DNA of 64,000 nt, taken from contig JAPXFY010000021.1 of NCBI GenBank assembly GCA_030674185.1, positions 72,869,721 to 72,933,720 on the forward strand, given 5' to 3'. Positions 24,225-36,668 of this stretch are shown one piece after another (the first letter of the stretch is position 1; each line of letters opens with the position of its first letter). Below the pieces are notes generated by a model. That model was given only the letters and a program-made list of their open reading frames with translations. It made no database searches and was not told the DNA's origin. Made by a program: the position numbers and the translations under genes. The stretch comes from Monoplex corrugatus. Taxonomy: Eukaryota; Mollusca; Gastropoda; Littorinimorpha; Ranellidae.

Positions 24225-24560
24225 TTCTCGGGTACGTTTATGCACGTTGTGTGGGCGGTTGTGCACAATGTGCATACTCTGTCTTCTTTGTCCGTCTTCT
24301 TGGGGTCTGTATGGTGGGTGTGTTCAGGTGTGTATAGGCCAGCCAATGATGGCTGTACACGGTTTGTAATTTGTGTATTTGATATTCTGCTTGCTTGTGT
24401 ACACAAAGGGAGCTTAGGCTATGGCAGGTCTGTACACGTGGTGACCCGAGAGATTAGAAAAATCCACATTGACACCCCTCCATCCCTCTCCATCCTCCAG
24501 GCGGAGGTGTCTATGTGGATCGAAACCAGGACATTTCATTTGACACACTGACATTTACCC
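24225..24560 (-). mobile_element. tRNA-derived SINE, family 1, copy 2
   Basis: In plus-strand sense, TACACAAAGGGAGCTTAGGC, GACCCGAGAGATTAG, GGCGGAGGTGTCT and GTGGATCGAAACCAGGAC match 48590-49030 in the same order. The tRNA-like head lies at the right end. Its A-box complement ACATTTACCCAC at about 24551 is also the first element of the following array. The copy is diverged, and the central segment repeated as the 34-bp array elsewhere is single-copy here. Confidence 0.7.
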
Positions 24561-27500
24561 ACTGTCAAATTACCCCATTTGGCATACTGACATTTACCTT
24601 CTTACATACAACGCCCGTCACATTACACCAATATGGCACACTGACATTTACCTTCTTACATACAACGCCCGTCACATATACCATATGGCACCTGACATTT
24701 ACTTTTACATACAACGCTCGTACATTACACCGATATGGCACACTGCATTTACCTTCTTACATACAACGCTCGTCACATTACACCATATGGGCACTGACAT
24801 TTACCTTCTTACATACACGCCCGTCACATTACACCATATGGCACACTGACATTTACCTTCTTACATACAACGCCGTCACATTACACCAGTATGGCACACT
24901 GACATTTACCTCTTACTACAAGCCGTCACATTACACCAATATGGCACACTGACATTTACCTCTTACATACAACGCCCGTCACATTACACCATATGGCACA
25001 CTGACATTACCTCTTACATCAATATTACAAGCCCGCTTACATTAACACCATATGGCACACTGACATTTACCTTCTTACATACAAGCCTGTCACAATTACA
25101 CCAATATGGCACATGACATTTACCTTTCATACAACGCCGTCACATTACCCAATATGGCACACGACACTTCCCGTTCTTACATAGCAACGCCCGTTCACCT
25201 TACTACCCCATATGGCACACTGACATTTACCTTCTTACATACAACGCCGTCACATTATCACAATATGGCACACTGACATTTACCTCTTCTACATACAACG
25301 CCGTCAATTACCCAATATGGCACACTGACATTTACCTTTCAGTACAAACGCCGTACATTACCCAATTGGCACACTGACATTTACCCTCTTACAGATACAA
25401 CGTCGTCAATTACCCCAATATGGCACACTGACATTTACCTGTTTACATACAAAGCCCGTCACATTACCCCATATGGCACACTGACATTTACCTCTTCATT
25501 ACATACAACGCCGTCACATTACACCAATATGGCACACTGACATTTACCCTCTTCATTACATACAACGCCGTCACATTACACCAATATGGCACACTGACAT
25601 TTACCTTCTTACATACAACGTACAACTCCGTCACATTACCACCAATATGGCCACTACTGTACATTTACACTTCTTACATTTCAGTACATAAACGCCCGTC
25701 ACATTACCCCAATATGGCACACTGACATTTACCCTTTACATGTACATACAACGCCCGTCACATTAACCAATATGGCACACTGACATTTACCTTACATGTA
25801 CATACAACGCCCGTCACATTACACCAATATGGCACACTGACATTTACCTGTTACAGTACATAAAACGTCCGTCACATTACCCAATTATGGAATGACATTT
25901 ACCTCTTACATACAACGCCCGTCAATTACACCAATATGGCACACTGACATTACTTTACATACAACGCCGTCACATTACACCAATATGGCACACTGACATT
26001 TACCTCTTACATACAACGTCCGTCACATTACCCAATATGGCACACTGACATTTACCTTCTTACATACAACGCCGTCACATTACCCATATGGCACACTGAC
26101 ATTTACCTTCTTACATTTACAACGCCGTCACATTACACATATGGCACACGACCTTCTGTATACAAGCCGCACATTACCATATGGCACACTGACATTTACC
26201 TTCTTACATACATACAACGCCGTCACATTACCCCAATATGGCACACTGACATTTACCCCTTCTTACATACAACGTCCGTCACATTACCCCAATATTGGCA
26301 CACTGACATTTACCCTTTACATACAACAGTCCGTCACATTACACCAATATGGCACACTGACATTTACCTTTACATTATACAACGCCCGTCACATTACACC
26401 AATATGGCACACTGACATTTACCTCTTCTTACATACAACGCCGTCACATTACCCAATATGGCACACTGACATTTACCTCTTACATTAATACAACGCCGTC
26501 ACATTACACCATATGGCACACTGACATTTACTCTTCATGTACATACAACGCCGTCACATTACCCAATATGGCACACTGACATTTACCTCTTACTGTACAT
26601 ACAACGCCGTCACATTACCCAATATGGCACACTGACATTTACCTCTTACATTACAAGCGTACATTACCCATTGGACACGACTTTACTACATGTACACGCC
26701 GTAATTACACAATTGGCCACTGACATTTACCTCTTACTATATACAGTCCGTTACACAAAGTTACCCTCTTAATCATGTGACTCTGGTGACATTTACCTCT
26801 TCTGTACATACAACGCCGTCACATTACACCTAATATGGCACACTGACATTTACCTTCTTACATACAAACCCGTCACATTACCCAATTGGCACACTGACAT
26901 TTACCTTCTTACATGTACATACACGCCCGTCACATTACCCAATATGGCACACTGACATTTACCTTACATTACATACAACGCCCGTCACATTACCCATATG
27001 GCACACTGACATTTACCTTCTTAACATACAACGCCGTCACATTACACCAATATGGCACACTGACATTTACCTCTACTTACATACAACGCCCGTCACATTA
27101 CCCAATATGGCACACTGACATTTACCTCTTACATACAACGCCCGTCACATTACACCAATATGGCACACTGACATTTACCCTTCTTACATACAACGTCCGT
27201 CACATTACACCAATATGGCACACTGACATTTACCTTCTTACATACAACGCCCGTCACATTACACCAATATGGCACACTGACATTTACCTCTTACATTACA
27301 ACGCCCGTCACATTACCCCAATATGGCACACTGACATTTACCCTCTTACATGTACATACAACGCCGTCACATTACCCCAATATGGCACACTGACATTTAC
27401 CTCTTACATACAACGCCGTCACATTACACCAATATGGCACACTGACATTTACCCTCTTACATACAACGCCGTCACATTACCCAATATGGCACACTGACAT

Positions 27501-30125
27501 TACCCTCTTAATACAACGCCCGTCACATTACCCAATAGGCACCTGCATTTACCCTCTTACTACAACGTCCGTCACATTACACCAATATGGCACACTGACA
27601 TTCCTTCTTACATGTAATACAACGCCGTCACATTACACCAATATGGCACACTGACATTTACCCTCTAATACAACGCCCGTCACATTACCATTGGCACACT
27701 GAATTTACCTCTTACTTAATAACTCCTCACATTACACAATATGGCACACTGACATTTACCCTCTTATATGTACATACAACGCCGTCACATTACCCAATAT
27801 GGCACACTGACATTACCCTCTTATGTACATACAACGCCCGTCACATTACACAATATGGCACACTGACATTACCTCTTACATGTACATACAACGCCGTCAC
27901 ATTACCCAATATGGCACACTGACATTACCCTTTACGTACATACAACGCCCACTTCACCAATATGGCACACTGACATTTACCCTCTTACATACAACCCCTC
28001 ACATTACCCCAATATGCACACTGACATTACCCTCTTACATACAACGCCCGTCATTCACCAATATGGCACACTGACATTTACCCCTTACATCAACGTCCGT
28101 CACATTACCCCAATATGGCACACTGACATTTACCTCTTACATGTACATACAACGTCGTCACATTACCCAATATGGCACACTGACATTACCCTCTACATGT
28201 ACATACAACGCCCTCACATTACCCCAATTGCACAGACATTACCTCTTACATGTACTACAAAGCCGTCACATTACCCCAATATGGCACACTGACATTTACC
28301 TCTTACAGTACATACAACGCCTCATTACCCAATATGGCACACTGACATTTACCTCTTACATGTACATACAATGTCCGTCACTTACCCATATGCACACTGA
28401 CATTTACCCTCTTACATGTACATACAACGTCCGTCACATTACACCAATATGGCACACTGACATTTACCCTCTTACATGTACATACAACGTCCGTCACATT
28501 ACCCCAATATGGCACACTGACATTTACCCTCTTACATGTACATACAACGCCCGTCACATTACCCCAATATGGCACACTGACATTTACCTTCTTACATGTA
28601 CATACAACGCCGTCACATTACACCAATATGGCACACTGACATTTACCTTCTTACATGTACATACAACGCCCGTCACATTACCCAATATGGCACACTGACA
28701 TTTACCCTCTTACATGTACATACAACGCCGTCACATTACCCCAATATGGCACACTGACATTTACCTCTTACCATACAAGCCCGTCACATTACCCAATAGG
28801 CACACTGACATTTACCTCTTACATACAACGTCCGTGACATTACCCAATATGGCACATTGACATTTACCCTCTTACATACAACGCCGTCACATTACACCAA
28901 TATGGCACACTGACATTTACCCTCTTACATTACAACGTCCGTCACATTACACCAATATGGCACACTGACATTTACCTTCTTACATGTACATACAACGCCC
29001 GTCACATTACACCAATATGGCACACTGACATTTACCCTCTTACATACAACGCCCGTCACATTACACCAATATGGCACACTGACATTTACCTCTTACATGT
29101 ACATACAACGTCCGTCACATTACACCAATATGGCACACTGACATTTACCTCTTACATGTACATACAACGCAGTCACATTACCCCAATATGGCACACTGAC
29201 ATTTACCCTCTTACTATACATACAACGCCCGTCACATTACACCAATATGGCACACTGACATTTACCCTCTTACATATAATACAACGCCCGTCACATTACA
29301 CCAATATGGCACACTGACATTTACCCTCTTACATACAAAGCCCGTCACATTACCCCAATATGGCACACTGACATTACCCTCTTACATGTACATACAACGC
29401 CGTCACTTACCCCCTCTTACATGTACATACAACTCCGTCACATTACCCAATATGGCACACTGACATTTACCCTCTTACATATGTACATTACAACATGCTC
29501 CTCTGTCCCTCACATTACCCAATATGGCACACTGACATTTACCCTCTTACATGTACATACAACGTCCGTCACATTACCCCAATATGGCACACTGACATTT
29601 ACCCTCTTACATGTACATACAAACGTCCGTCACATTACCACCAATATGGCACACTGACATTTACCCTCTTACATGTACATACAACGCCGTCACATTACCC
29701 CAATATGCACACTGACATTTACCCTCTTACATGTACATACAACGTCCGTCACATTACCCAATATGGCACACTGACATTTACCTCTTACAGTTACAGTGTA
29801 CTACATAGCAACGCTTCCTTCGTTAACCCGTCAATATATGGCACACTGACATTTACCCTCTTACATGTCATACAACGTCCGTCACATTACCCCAATATGG
29901 CACACTGACATTTACCTCTACTGTACATACAAGCCGTCACATTACCGCAATATGGCACACTGACATTTACCTCTTACATGTACATACAAGTCCGTCATTA
30001 CCCAATATGGCCACTGACTTGTTACCGTATTTACATGTGACATACACGTCTCGTCTACATTACCCAATATGCCACTGCATTTACCTTCTTACATGTACAT
30101 ACAACGTCGTCACATGTCCCAATAT
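24545..30125 (+). repeat. 54-60-bp minisatellite, about 100 copies
   Basis: The unit contains ATGGCACACTGACATTTACC, then CTTACATACAACG and CGTCACATTACACCAAT. Longer units carry an extra TGTACA (60 bp), mostly after 27700. Single-base deletions are very frequent, especially at 24900-26900. The first unit overlaps the tRNA-like head of the adjacent SINE, sharing CTGACATTTACCCAC. No coding function. Confidence 0.95.
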
Positions 30126-30219
30126 GGCATGCTTTACCCTTAATGATACGCTCATCTTATTGTTCTCTTTATAGAGAAAACTACGTACAACAGTTTTGTT
30201 AGGTGTCATAACAGTTTGA

Positions 30220-30248
30220 GTGATAAGTGTGGTGTGTGTGTGTGTGTG

Positions 30249-30282
<34 letters not shown>

Positions 30283-30360
30283 TGGTGTATGTGTGTGTGT
30301 GTGCGTGCGTGTGTGTATGTGTTGTGTGTGTGTGTGTGTGTGTGTGTGTTGTGTGTCGGG
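30220..30360 (+). repeat. GT microsatellite
   Basis: (GT)n with occasional TT and GG interruptions. A second short GT/CT/CG tract lies at 30425-30485. Confidence 0.95.
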
Positions 30361-30499
30361 GGTTTGAAAAACTTGAATAATGAGAAGTTATGGCGGATTA
30401 GTTTATCAGTAGTTCGAATGATAAATGTGTGTGTGTGTGTCTCTTTCTCTCTCTCTCTCTCTCGCGCGCGCGCGTGTGTGTGTGTTCCGTGCTTCTTCA

Positions 30500-31290
30500 T
30501 CTTCTTCTGCCTTAACTCCGTAAAGAGTCAGTGGGACGCCCGGTAAAGAACCGTTCACCGCGTTCCTCCAACTCTGTCGTGTGTGTGCCAAAGCCTGGGT
30601 CTCCGCAATGTTTTCTCTGTCCATTGTGCAATGTTGATTTATTTAAGCAAGGCCATTGGATCTTGTTAAGTGGCCATACCAACGTAGTTGTCTTTTCTCT
30701 GCTGAAGCCAGGAGATTTTCATACAGTCCAGTGTACATGTACTGCTTTGTAATTTGGTGCACTTGTTCACTGGTGATAGGATCAGTGTGTCTGATGTTTA
30801 GTATCTTGTGATAACATCTCATATCCATGGCTTGCATTCGTCTTTCCAACTCCGCTGGTAGGTTCCATGCCTGGCGTAATACAGGACGATGTACTATAGC
30901 AGTGCACGTTAGAGCCTGATCTTGTGGTTCATGGAGATGTTCTTGTCCTTCTGTGCAGGTTTCAGCCCGAACAGTGCTGGTGATGTCTTTCCTGCCTGTA
31001 AGAACAGTTCTGATTTGAATCTCTCGTTGCTAGTGATGGGTCCCAGGGAAATGAATTGTTGAACAGTCCACGGACAGTACAATCGGTATGATGGTGGTGT
31101 TGTGGCTGGCCATGAACTTGGTCTTCTGAGTGCTGATCCCCACGCCATGTCTTGTCCATGTTACGTCCAGTCTTTTAATAACAGGCTTGGTGAGTTCTTG
31201 CTCACCGCCTTCAAGGCCATCAGTGTCGTCAGCAAAGTGGAAGTTCGTGATGGTTTTTTTCTGCAACAAGTGCGTCAGTCATGACAGTCC
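30500..31290 (-). pseudogene. LINE reverse transcriptase C-terminal half, second family, decayed
   Basis: On the minus strand the first recognisable part is NFHFADDTDGLEGGEQEL near 31240, the catalytic FADD box of a non-LTR reverse transcriptase. GISTQKTKFM follows. Next come SLGPITSNE (near 31045) and DKNISMNHKIRL (near 30920). Then MERRMQAMDMRCYHKIL and RQLRWYGHLTRSNGLA (30849-30643), and the tail AETQALAHTRQSWRN with VPLTLYG (near 30600-30520). The order matches one LINE type and the frames shift several times. It ends near 30500 next to a CG/GA microsatellite. It is a different family from the one at 31651. Confidence 0.85.
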
Positions 31291-31294
31291 AGTA

Positions 31295-31650
31295 ACACAA
31301 GTGGGCAGAAGAAGGAGGGTGGTGGGGGTGGGGGGGCTGAAGGCAGTCATGACGAACTGTAACTAAAGTGTGGATTCACTCTCTGGTTGCACCGCGTGTA
31401 CGTGTGAACGAGTCTGTATGTAGGTCAGCGTATCTGTTGTGTAGTGGATGTGAAATACAGCAGGCGTGTGTGTGTTGTGTGTGTGTGTGTGTGTGGTGTG
31501 TGTGTGTGTGTGTGTGGTTGTGTGTGTGGTGTGGCTATCTGGCTTTGTGTTTGTGTGTTTGTCTGTGTCTGGCTGTCTCTCTTTGTATGCATACGTGTGT
31601 GTGTGTACTTGTTCCCGCGTGAGTGCTCAAGTTTAGTGTCGCGGAGGTAA
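31295..31650. other. Spacer with GT microsatellite
   Basis: Contains GGTGGGGGTGGGGGGG near 31320-31336 and a (GT)n tract at 31465-31540. Open frames here reflect the microsatellite. Confidence 0.6.
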
Positions 31651-32712
31651 AGTATCCATACATGACGAATTGATCAACCAACCAGAAAAACTCGATATTG
31701 ATGGAATAGATCTACGAATAATCAGAAATATGTACTGGGAACAAACAGCTGCAATGAGAACAGAAAACGATATAAGCTCCTTCCAAAACATCCAAAGAGC
31801 AGTCAGGCAAGGTTGTGTTTTGTCACCAGATCTATTTTCACTTTACAGCGAAAACATCATGAGAAACCTAGAAAAAGACCCTGGATTAAAGGTTGGAGGA
31901 AAATGATAAACAACATTCGTTACGCAGATGACACCGTGCCAATTGCAGAAGATGAAAGGGACCTACAAAACCTTGTGAATATACTAGAAATAGAAAGTAA
32001 TATAAAGGGTTGGAGCTAAATAACAAGAAGACTGAAGTCATGGTAATCAGTAAAAAAAACATGAAATCCTCTCACGCAAAATAACAGCAAACGGCACAAC
32101 CTTGAGACAGGTTGATAAGTTTAAATATCTGAGAACGATCATCTCACCAGACGGAGTTGGACATCAGAAATAGCCAGCAGAATCGGCCAAGCCAAAACAG
32201 CATTCAAGAAGACGAAAAGCATTCCTACCAACAAATGCCTATCAGTTAACATCAGGAAGAGAGTTCTTGAATGTTATATAGAACCGATAATGTTGTACGG
32301 TTGTGAGGCGTGGACAGTCGGCAAGCAAAGCCAGAACAAGATTGAGGCAGCCGAGATGTGGTTTCTAAGAAGAATATTGAGAGTACCATGGACAGCAAAG
32401 AAAACAAACGAGACAGTCCTGATAGATGCAGACACAAAAGGATCATTCATAAGGAAGATTAGGAAAAGACAGGCAACATTTAGAGGCCATCTTACGAGGA
32501 AAGGGGAATTGGAGCACCTGGTCACAACAGGAAAGCTGGAGGGAAAGAGAGCACCAGGTAGACCCAGGGAGAAAATATAGGACGGACTGGCAGGGTGGCT
32601 GAGGACGGAGAGGGTGGAAGATGTGCTTGGGCAGCAAGGGACAGATGCATATGGAGGGTCATGATCACCAACGCCATGCTGCAGGGCACTTGATGATGAT
32701 GAAAGTATACAT
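31651..32712 (+). pseudogene. 5'-truncated LINE: reverse transcriptase C-half, C-terminal domain and 3' end
   Basis: The best preserved 3' part of the family seen at 1-4772. It opens near HDELINQPEK and has the template-grip VRQGCVLSPDLFSLYSE at about 31800-31850. RYADDTVPIAE, with the catalytic YADD, follows near 31920. A frameshift separates the second segment at 32290-32580, which carries LYGCEAWTVG, AAEMWFLRRIL, VPWTAKKTN and the basic RAPGRPREK end. The 3' end CCAACGCCATGCTGCAGGGC is followed by TGATGATGATG. Possible target duplication: AAAGTATCCAT at 31651 against AAAGTATACAT after the tail, imperfect. Not functional. Confidence 0.88.
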
Positions 32713-33035
32713 GTCCTCAACTGATTTAAATCTTTCTTGGTCTTGAGGGCATAGTTAGTAACGGACCGCAGTGATAAGAAAACAAGTTCATTAAGCATGA
32801 TGCAAACTTCAGTAGATAAAAACTGGGGAATGATACAGATATGAGTTTGGAGTTTATTCTTATTGGATTCATTGCACTTGGACAACGCTATCGTCGTGCA
32901 GACTCCTTGGTTGTGTAAAAAAATATCTTAAAAAAAAAAGAAAAAGAAGGAAAGAAAGTAATAAAGAACAGGGAGAAAAATGCGCTGTCAAAGTGTTAAA
33001 ATGGTGAGGGGGTAAAGACGACAGGACGTACAAAA
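32713..33035. other. Spacer without recognised gene
   Basis: AT-rich, with an A-rich stretch at 32919-32965. No supported feature. Confidence 0.4.
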
Positions 33036-33039
33036 CACA

Positions 33040-33272
33040 AAGATGACATAACCAGAATGATTGGAACATTCACAATGGCAGCCAACAGACCACATTTTGT
33101 ATAGCAGGCCCATGGTGGACTTCAGACATCAGGTCTTGAGTCCATGGCCCGATGTATTCCAGAAGCCAGCAGACAGTCCACTGTTCAAAACTGGCTGTTT
33201 GAGGGTCAAACCCACGTCCTCTCCATTACCAACACGGCGCTGTATCCAGCTCAGCTATTTGGGCCCCAAATG
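33040..33272 (-). mobile_element. SINE-like repeat, family 5, copy 1, with adjoining tRNA-like segment
   Basis: CCAGAATGATTGGAACATT at 33051 and CAGACATCAGGTCTTGAGTCCATGG at about 33123-33147 match 42449 and 42523. On the minus strand, TAGCTGAGCTGGATACAGC followed by GTGGGTTTGACCC resembles A and B boxes of a tRNA head (about 33258 down to 33207). Whether these are one composite SINE or two adjacent ones is unclear. Confidence 0.5.
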
Positions 33273-33530
33273 AAGTGCCACTGAGGTGGAATTAATACAA
33301 TTTTAATGTTTACGAGAGTAATAGATAACCTGTTGTTTGCATCTTGATACGTAGCTCTCGCTCAAAGTGGGACTAATTTTGCGCTACAGGTTTTAAACAG
33401 TTACCAGAAAGATAGCATCTATAAACATCATAAAATAATGTTAATTATCATATGTATATTTATGTCTAGATTTTTAAAAGCAGAGACTGCATTGTAGCAA
33501 AAGTGCTTGGGTAAGCATCTTGATATAATG
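33273..33530. other. Spacer without recognised gene
   Basis: No domain or repeat identified. Confidence 0.35.
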
Positions 33531-33795
33531 GACTTCAGTGACAACAAATCCATTGAATGATAACTACAACCCTTTTGTCTCTCCTTCAGTGACAACAAAT
33601 CCATTGAATGATAACTACAACCCTTTTGTCTCTCCTTCAGTGACAACAAATCCATTGAATGATAACTACAACCCTTTTGTCTCTCCTTCAGTGACAACAA
33701 ATCCATTGAATGATAACTACAACCCTTTTGTCTCTCCTTCAGTGACAACAAATCCATTGAATGATAACTACAACCCTTTTGTCTCTCTCTCCCAT
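33531..33795 (+). repeat. 51-bp minisatellite, 5 nearly perfect copies
   Basis: The unit contains CAGTGACAACAAATCCATTG, then AATGATAACTACAACCC and TTTTGTCTCTCCTT. The five copies appear identical apart from the outer edges, so amplification is recent. The period is 17 codons, so both strands stay open (134 and 160 codons). With no flanking conserved sequence, I read the frames as artefacts. Confidence 0.95.
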
Positions 33796-33950
33796 ATCTT
33801 AGGTCACGTACATGGCCACAGAATCTGTGACAGTTTGTCACATTGCTGTGAAACTGATGACGATGGCAATGATAAACATGATACCGTTGATTTCCATTCT
33901 GGATGGACATTGTATGACACGGTTATGCTCAACGTTTCCTAGCGTTATAA

Positions 33951-34594
33951 CAGGGGGGTGCAAAAGTAGGTATACAGTTATGATATGAAAAAAGAAAACA
34001 CGTACAATACTCATTGCACTTATTATACAAACAAATGAATATTGCATATACATGTAATAACAAGCGCAGCCTTAATCCCTCAGATACTCAAACTGCTTGC
34101 CGTCGGTATTCACACACTCCTCTAATCGAGAGCGGACACTCATGCACACTCTAGCACAAAGATCTTTATCAGCATCGATTTTTTGACAAGCCTGCAAGAT
34201 GAACTGAATCATGTCATTAACAGTGCGCGGCTTGCGTGCGAAAACCCTTTCCTGTACATGTCCCCCCCCCCCCCCCCCCCAAAAGAAGTCCATCTGTCTT
34301 CCAGTATCGTTTTAAAATCCATTTGCGCTCCTCGTCTGTCAAATTACCAGCCATGGTTAAATTAAATTGCCGCTTACGTCTAAATTAAATTGCCGCTTTA
34401 CCTGCAAAAAATAACAAAAAATCAAAAGTTAGGATAAAAGTACATGCATATTATTAGTTACGATAAAATATAATTAATGACACTGAAAATATCGTAAATA
34501 AGGCCAAATAACTTAATGTGCTAATAATTTTAATGAATTAAGCATTATAACAATGATGTGATACTTACTGTATACCTACTTTTACACCCCCCTG
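33951..34594 (-). mobile_element. Internally deleted Tc1/mariner-type DNA transposon (644 bp)
   Basis: Terminal inverted repeats of about 30 bp, matching at 28 of 30 positions, lie at 33951-33980 and 34565-34594. Each starts CAGGGGGGTG and ends with GTAGGTATACAGT. The right end is followed by TATA and the left is preceded by TATAA, so a TA target site is plausible with one extra base on the left. Inside, the minus strand has the start and end of a transposase joined across a G/C homopolymer, with the catalytic core missing. Such an element could only move with an enzyme supplied in trans. Confidence 0.85.
34072..34354 (-). pseudogene. Transposase remnant: N-terminus and C-terminus only
   Basis: The minus strand starts ATG at 34354 and reads MAGNLTDEERKWILKRYW, a helix-turn-helix type start as in IS630/Tc1/mariner transposases. 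After about 24 codons it runs into a G homopolymer (C run at about 34261-34280 on the plus strand). Beyond it a different frame gives ARKPRTVNDMIQFILQ, then RLEECVNTDGKQFEYLRD and a stop at 34072, the usual C-terminal style of this group. The DD(E/D) catalytic region is absent. The frames on the two sides of the homopolymer differ, though homopolymer length is error-prone. Confidence 0.8.
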
Positions 34595-34649
34595 TATATC
34601 CCGGCACCAACCAGGCCCGAGAGTCACAGACACCTGCAGTGTTGGTCAG

Positions 34650-34925
34650 GAGATGAAAGCAGCTACCCTCAGTGACTAATCTATGAAGTGGATTAGACTC
34701 AGACTGTGTTTACCCAGCCTTCCCAGTGAGCCCATTGCGCTGTCAGCTGGGAGTTGGAACCAGCTGGGGCCGACAAATCCTACAGTGATTTGGACAGGAC
34801 CACAGCCTTCCTGTCGGTAGTACTGCCCTTCGTTAACCGTTGCTTCACGGCGACTGGTTAACCCTTTCACTCCCGCATTCTGTCCACCAGCGTTCTGCAT
34901 TGTCAACCATGCTATCAAAGAAACA
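34650..34925 (-). mobile_element. SINE family 2, copy 2
   Basis: On the minus strand AAATCACTGTAGGATTTGTC and GCAATGGGCTCACTGGGAAG match the copy at 5025-5215, and the second block matches 43035-43060. The right end runs into the inverted units of the 43-bp array. Confidence 0.6.
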
Positions 34926-34978
34926 ACTTAACCCTTTGACTCCCTCATCCTATCCACCAGCTTTCTGCAGGAAGGTGG
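34855..34978 (-). repeat. Two inverted units at the left end of the 43-bp array
   Basis: TTAACCCTTTCACTCCCGCA at about 34858 and TTAACCCTTTGACTCCCTCA at about 34929 are reverse complements of the unit that repeats in direct orientation from 34976. CCACCAGCTTTCTGCAGGAAGGTGG sits at the turning point (split as CCACCAGC / TTTCTGCAGGAAG / GTGG), so the junction can form a hairpin. Confidence 0.8.
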
Positions 34979-36076
34979 TAGATAGGGCGATGGAGTCAAA
35001 GATTTAAGTTTTTGCAGTTGGTGGATAGGGTAAGGGAGTCAAAGGGTTAAGTTATTGCAGTTGGTGGATAGGGTGAGGGAATCAAAGGGTTATGTTTTGG
35101 CAGTTGTGGATAGTGTGAGGTGTCAAAGGGTTAAGTTCTGACAAATGGTGGATAGGGTGAGGGAGTCAAAGGGTTAAGTTTTGACAAATGATGGATAGGG
35201 TGAGGGTGTCAAAGGGTTAAATTTTGACAAATGGTGGATAGGGTGAGGGTGTCTAAGGGTTAAGTTTTGACAAATGGTGGATAGGGTGAGGTAGTCAAAG
35301 GGTTAAGTTTTGACAAATGGTGGATAGTGTGAGGGAGTCAAAGGGTTAAGTTTTGACAAATGGTGGATAGGGTGAGGGTGTCAAAGGGTTAAGTTTTGAC
35401 AAATGGTGGATAGGGTGAGGGAGTCAAAGGGTTAAGTTTTGACAAATGGTGGATAGGGTGAGGGAGTCAAAGGGTTAAGTTTTCACAAATGGTGGATAGT
35501 GTGAGGGTGTCAAAGGGTTATGTTTTGACAAATGGTGGATAGTGTGAGGGAATCAAAGGGTTAAGTTTTTGCAGTTGGTGGATAGGGTGAGGGAGTCAAA
35601 GGGTTAAGTTTTGACAAATGGTGGATAGTGTGAGGGAATCAAAGGGTTAAGTTTTTGCAGTTGGTGGATAGGGTGAGGGAGTCAAAGGGTTAAGTTTTGA
35701 CAAATGGTGGATAGTGTGAGGGAGTCAAAGGGTTAAGTTTTGACAAATGGTGGATAGGGTGAGGAGTCAAAGGGTTAAGTTTTGACAAATGGTGGATAGG
35801 GTGAGGGAGTCAAAGGGTTGTTTTGACAAATGGTGGATAGGGTGAGGTAGTCAAAGGGTTAAGTTTTAACAAATGGTGGATAGGGTGAGGGAATCAAAGG
35901 GTTATGTTTTTGCAGTTGGTGGATAGTGTGAGGGAATCAAAGGGTTAAGTTTTGACAAATGGTGGATAGGGTGAGGGAGTCAAAGGGTTAAGTTTTGACA
36001 AATGGTGGATAGTGTAAGGGAGTCAAAGGGTTAAGTTTTTGCAGTTGGTGGATAGGGTGAGAGTGTCAAAGGATCA
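34976..36076 (+). repeat. 43-bp minisatellite, about 25 copies
   Basis: The unit contains GTTTTGACAAATGGTGGATA, then GGGTGAGGGAGTC and AAAGGGTTAA. Period 43 measured at 35401-35444. Some units have GTTTTTGCAGTTGGTGG instead of GTTTTGACAAATGGTGG, and this variant recurs in several places. Not coding. Confidence 0.97.
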
Positions 36077-36290
36077 GTAAGTGAACCCTGATCCAGGTGT
36101 TTACGTCTCGCTGTAGCCATCTGCTTGATTTCGTTTGGCAGTAATGGATATTAACTAACTATGCGATTATGTTCATGCTGACGTCAGCCTGTGGCCCACT
36201 CAACAACAGTATTTATGGGAAACACGTTGTTAACACGTGTGCATGCATACGCTTGAAGGCACATGCGCATGGATCGTTCGTTCGTTCGTT
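36077..36290. other. Spacer without recognised gene
   Basis: Single-copy-looking DNA ending in a short TTCG repeat (about 36276-36296). No feature supported. Confidence 0.4.
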
Positions 36291-36291
36291 C

Positions 36292-36334
36292 GTTCTTTGA
36301 TTTAATGTCTTTTCACTATAAATGATATTAGACG
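36292..36334 (+). repeat. Short dispersed hairpin motif, copy 2
   Basis: TTCTTTGATTTAATGTCTTT, then TCACTATAAATGATATTAGAC; see 12848-12886. Followed by a G-rich stretch (GGGGGAGGTGGGGGGAGGGGGG) split by single A or T residues. Confidence 0.55.
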
Positions 36335-36431
36335 GGGGAGGTGGGGGGAGGGGGGAATGCGCACAGAGATATGCTGTCATGCTTACAGACGCCCGCACAC
36401 ACATGAAGAGATGTTAAGTTTGCATGCTCAA

Positions 36432-36570
36432 ACACAGACACAAACACACACACACACACATACACACACACACACACACAAACGCACACACACACAGACA
36501 CAGACACACAGACACAGACACAACACACACACACACACACACACACAAGACACACAAACACACACACACA

Positions 36571-36612
<42 letters not shown>

Positions 36613-36613
36613 A
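36432..36613 (+). repeat. CA microsatellite
   Basis: (CA)n with GA, AA and GC interruptions. Confidence 0.95.
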
Positions 36614-36668
36614 CGGCGCACAAATCCGTGATACTTGGATTGGCCGTAGTTCTGGTTCTGCCCTGCCG

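Noticed and set aside
33428..33942. Frames with 17-residue repeats on both strands
   Set aside because: 51-bp repeat multiple of three; equal openness on both strands argues against coding.
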